Origin: Liolophura sinensis
Lineage: Eukaryota; Mollusca; Polyplacophora; Chitonida; Chitonidae
Assembly: GCF_032854445.1 (NCBI RefSeq)
Contig: NC_088297.1
Coordinates: forward strand, 21,403,127 to 21,467,126
DNA length: 64,000 nt
Direction of reading: 5' to 3'
The notes beneath the pieces are model-generated. The model had not been told where the DNA came from. It saw only the letters and a program-made list of their open reading frames with translations, and did no database searches. Both the position numbers and the translations under genes were made by a program. Shown here in pieces: positions 61,682 through 64,000 of this stretch (the first letter of the stretch is position 1; each line of letters starts with the position of its first letter).

Positions 61682-63070
61682 GTGAGTCTCTGTCATGATC
61701 TTTAGAGTTGTTCTCAGGGAAATATCAGCTGACCTGTACTGTGGTCAGTCCTAACCACGACAAGAAAAACCCTGTCCCACAGCTGGTCATACCGTTTCTC
61801 TTCTACAACGGTGAGTCTCTGTCCAGATCTTTAGAGTTGTTCTCAGGGAAGTATCTGCTGACCTGTACTGTGGTCAGTCCTAACCACGACTAGAAAAACC
61901 CTGTCCCACAGCTGGTCATACCGTTTCTCTTCTACAACGGTGAGTCTCTGTCCAGATCTTTAGAGTTGTTCTCCGGGAAGTATCTGCTGACCTGTACTGT
62001 GGTCAGTACTAACCACGACAAGAAAAACCCCGTCCCACAGCTGGTCATACCGTTTCTCTTCTACAACGGTGAGTCTCTGTCATGATCTGTAGAGTTGTTC
62101 TCAGGGAAATATCAGCTGACCTGTACTGTGGTCAGTCCTAACCACGACAAGAAAAACCCCGTCCCACCTCTGGTCATACCGTTTCTCTTCTACAACGGTG
62201 AGTCTCTGTCATGATCTTTAGAGTTGTTCTCAGGGAAATATCAGCTGACCTGTACTGTGGTCAGTCCTAACCACGACAAGAAAAACCCTGTCCCACCTCT
62301 GGTCGTACCGTTTCTCTTCTACAACGGTGAGTCTCTGTCCAGATCTTTAGAGTTGTTCTCAGGGAAATATCAGCTGACCTGTACTGTGGTCAGTCCTAAC
62401 CACGACAAGAAAAACCCCGTCCCACAGTTGGTCATACCGTTTCTCTTCTACAACGGTGAGTCTCTGTCCAGATCTTTAGAGTTGTACTCAGGGAAATATC
62501 AGCTGACCTGTACTGTGGTCAGTACTTACCACGATAAGAAAACCCCGTCCCACAGCTGGTCATACCGTTTCTCTTCTACAACGGTGACTCTCTGTCATGA
62601 TCTTTAGAGTTGTTCTCAGGGAAATATCAGCTGATCTGTACTGTGGTCAGTCCTAACCACGACAAGAAAAACCTCGTCCCACAGCTGGTCATACCGTTTC
62701 TCTTCTACAACGGTGAGTCTCTGTCATGATCTTTAGAGTTGTTCTCAGGGAAGTATCTGCTGACCTGTACTGTGGTCAGTACTAACCACGACAAGAAAAA
62801 CCCCGTCCCACAGCTGGTCATACCATTTCTCTTCTACAACGGTGAGTCTCTGTCATGATCTGTAGAGTTGTTCTCAGGGAAATATCAGCTGACCTGTACT
62901 GTGGTCAGTACTAACCATGACAAGAAAAACCCCGTCCCATAGCTGGTCATACCGTTTCTCTTCTACAACGGTGAGTCTCTGTCCAGATCTTTAGAGTTGT
63001 ACTCAGGGAAATATCAGCTGACCTGTGGTCAGTCCGAACCACGATAAGAAAACCCCGTCCCACCTCTGGT
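61584..63070 (+). repeat. 129-bp minisatellite, about 11 copies, each with the exon 40 3' part and donor
   Basis: Units run from GGGAAATATCAGCTGACCTG through CCGTTTCTCTTCTACAACGG to TGAGTCTCTGTC plus a linker. Donor copies (ACG|GTGAGT) sit at 61681, 61810, 61939, 62068, 62197, 62326 and on to about 62970. One unit is 128 bp, and one donor reads GTGACT. Units with CTGTCCAGATC stay open in the exon frame; those with CTGTCATGATC carry an in-frame TGA, including the first. Confidence 0.97.
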
Positions 63071-63264
63071 GATACCATTGCTCACCATTTCTCTTGTATA
63101 ATGATGATTGTCTATTATGAATTAGGTCACAGTAAGTGGTTGGCAGGTGCTTGTTTTGAGCAGTCTTACATTCAGTGAAGGTCACTGCCACTGCATGATA
63201 TGGGAGTCATGATATAGGTAGTTTACGCTGGGCATTTATCTACCATAATGCCTCAACTTTTTCG

Positions 63265-63560
63265 CATATGAAAGATCAACTTTCGGTGTGATTTATTAAT
63301 GCATTTTTTCACTTCGATTTTTGAGACAAACCTATGTTGGTTGGGTTGGCTAATTTCAGGGCTTCAGAGTTTTTATAATAATGCCGTCAGAATATGCTTG
63401 AATAAACACTTTGCATGAATATGCTTGAATAAACACTTTGCATGAATATGCTTGAATAAACACTTTGCATGAATATGCTTGAATAAACACTTTACATGAA
63501 CATGCTTGAATAAACACTTTGCATGAATATGCTTGAATAAACACTTTGCAAAGGTGCGAA
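63265..63560 (+). repeat. Family E copy with a 27-bp tandem expansion of its 3' end
   Basis: CTATGTTGGTTGGGTTGGCT and ATAATGCCGTCAGAATATGC identify family E. From about 63390 the unit ATGCTTGAATAAACACTTTG, CATGAAT repeats six times. The array again grew from within a dispersed element. Confidence 0.92.
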
Positions 63561-64000
63561 AAGGTCAAAAAATTACAGTACAGAACACAACCACAAAGAA
63601 ATGACTCACATATATATAAATAGATGAATAAATAGATATATGAGATATCTACTCAGACTTGAGGAAATCCATACAATTGCAGTTGTAATCCATGAATGTA
63701 TGTCAGGGACCATTTATATGGGTAATGCACTCAAAACACTGGCATTAGTTTAAAAATGATAGACTGTGCACTGATGCATGTAAAAATGGATTCATTATGA
63801 ACTGATAGAGCGTACACAGACCTAGACATCCAGCAAATTTACTCATCCACACTAATAAAGAGGCTATACCATGGACTTGAGATAAAAAATTAGTCAGTAG
63901 AAATCCAGTTGCATTTTTTGCCTTTATTTTCGACCCAACTTTTACTTTTCATGACATATCAGTCTCATAAACACATGTTGTAGAAATCTGAAGCGGATGG
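63561..64000. other. SMCHD1 intron 40 to window end, no exon found
   Basis: AT-rich sequence. I looked for the coiled-coil/hinge continuation of SMCHD1 after exon 40 and did not find it. Confidence 0.55.

Noticed and set aside
62224-62607. 127-codon ORF resembling SMCHD1
   Set aside because: It is array copies of exon 40 with intron linkers, not an additional exon: no acceptor precedes it and adjacent units contain stops.

Overview
This is nuclear DNA of an intron-rich animal. The only genes I can support are two conserved animal genes broken into GT-AG exons: the 5' part of an NPC1-type sterol transporter on the minus strand and most of an SMCHD1-type chromatin ATPase on the plus strand. 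There are no bacterial operons, transposase or reverse-transcriptase ORFs, rRNA genes or CRISPR arrays. Moderately AT-rich introns and abundant short SINE-like repeats with tRNA-like heads and (AAAT)n tails suggest a marine invertebrate, perhaps a mollusc, brachiopod or other lophotrochozoan. That placement is inference; I cannot name the species.

Layout. Positions 1-450 are a ~83-bp tandem repeat. From 1368 to 13409, minus strand, lie NPC1 exons 3, 2 and 1 (signal peptide, sterol-binding N-terminal domain, first two membrane segments); the rest of the gene lies off the left edge. Positions 13410-17159 are the interval between divergent start codons and hold a (TA)n tract and a SINE. From 17160 to 61681, plus strand, 40 SMCHD1 exons can be placed base by base, encoding about 1617 residues: Ubl-like N-terminus, GHKL ATPase, transducer-like region and the long extended middle region. 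All reading phases agree except at one frameshift. The C-terminal hinge exons lie beyond 64000.

About 11 kb (close to 18%) of the window is tandem arrays with units of 22 to 129 bp. Most are intronic, and several are expansions of a piece of a dispersed SINE. The most notable pattern is in SMCHD1, where six separate tandem duplications or arrays span a splice site of the gene: donors of exons 6, 9, 12, 36 and 40 and the acceptor of exon 21. The four longer ones have periods of 45, 39, 129 and 123 bp, all divisible by three. The exon 9 array continues the exon's own frame for about 310 codons.

Two single-base frameshifts interrupt conserved coding exons (NPC1 exon 2 and SMCHD1 exon 2). Everything around them is intact, so uncorrected assembly indels are the simplest explanation.

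The two genes have unrelated known roles (lysosomal sterol export; chromatin silencing), and nothing in the sequence shows that they work together beyond being divergent neighbours.
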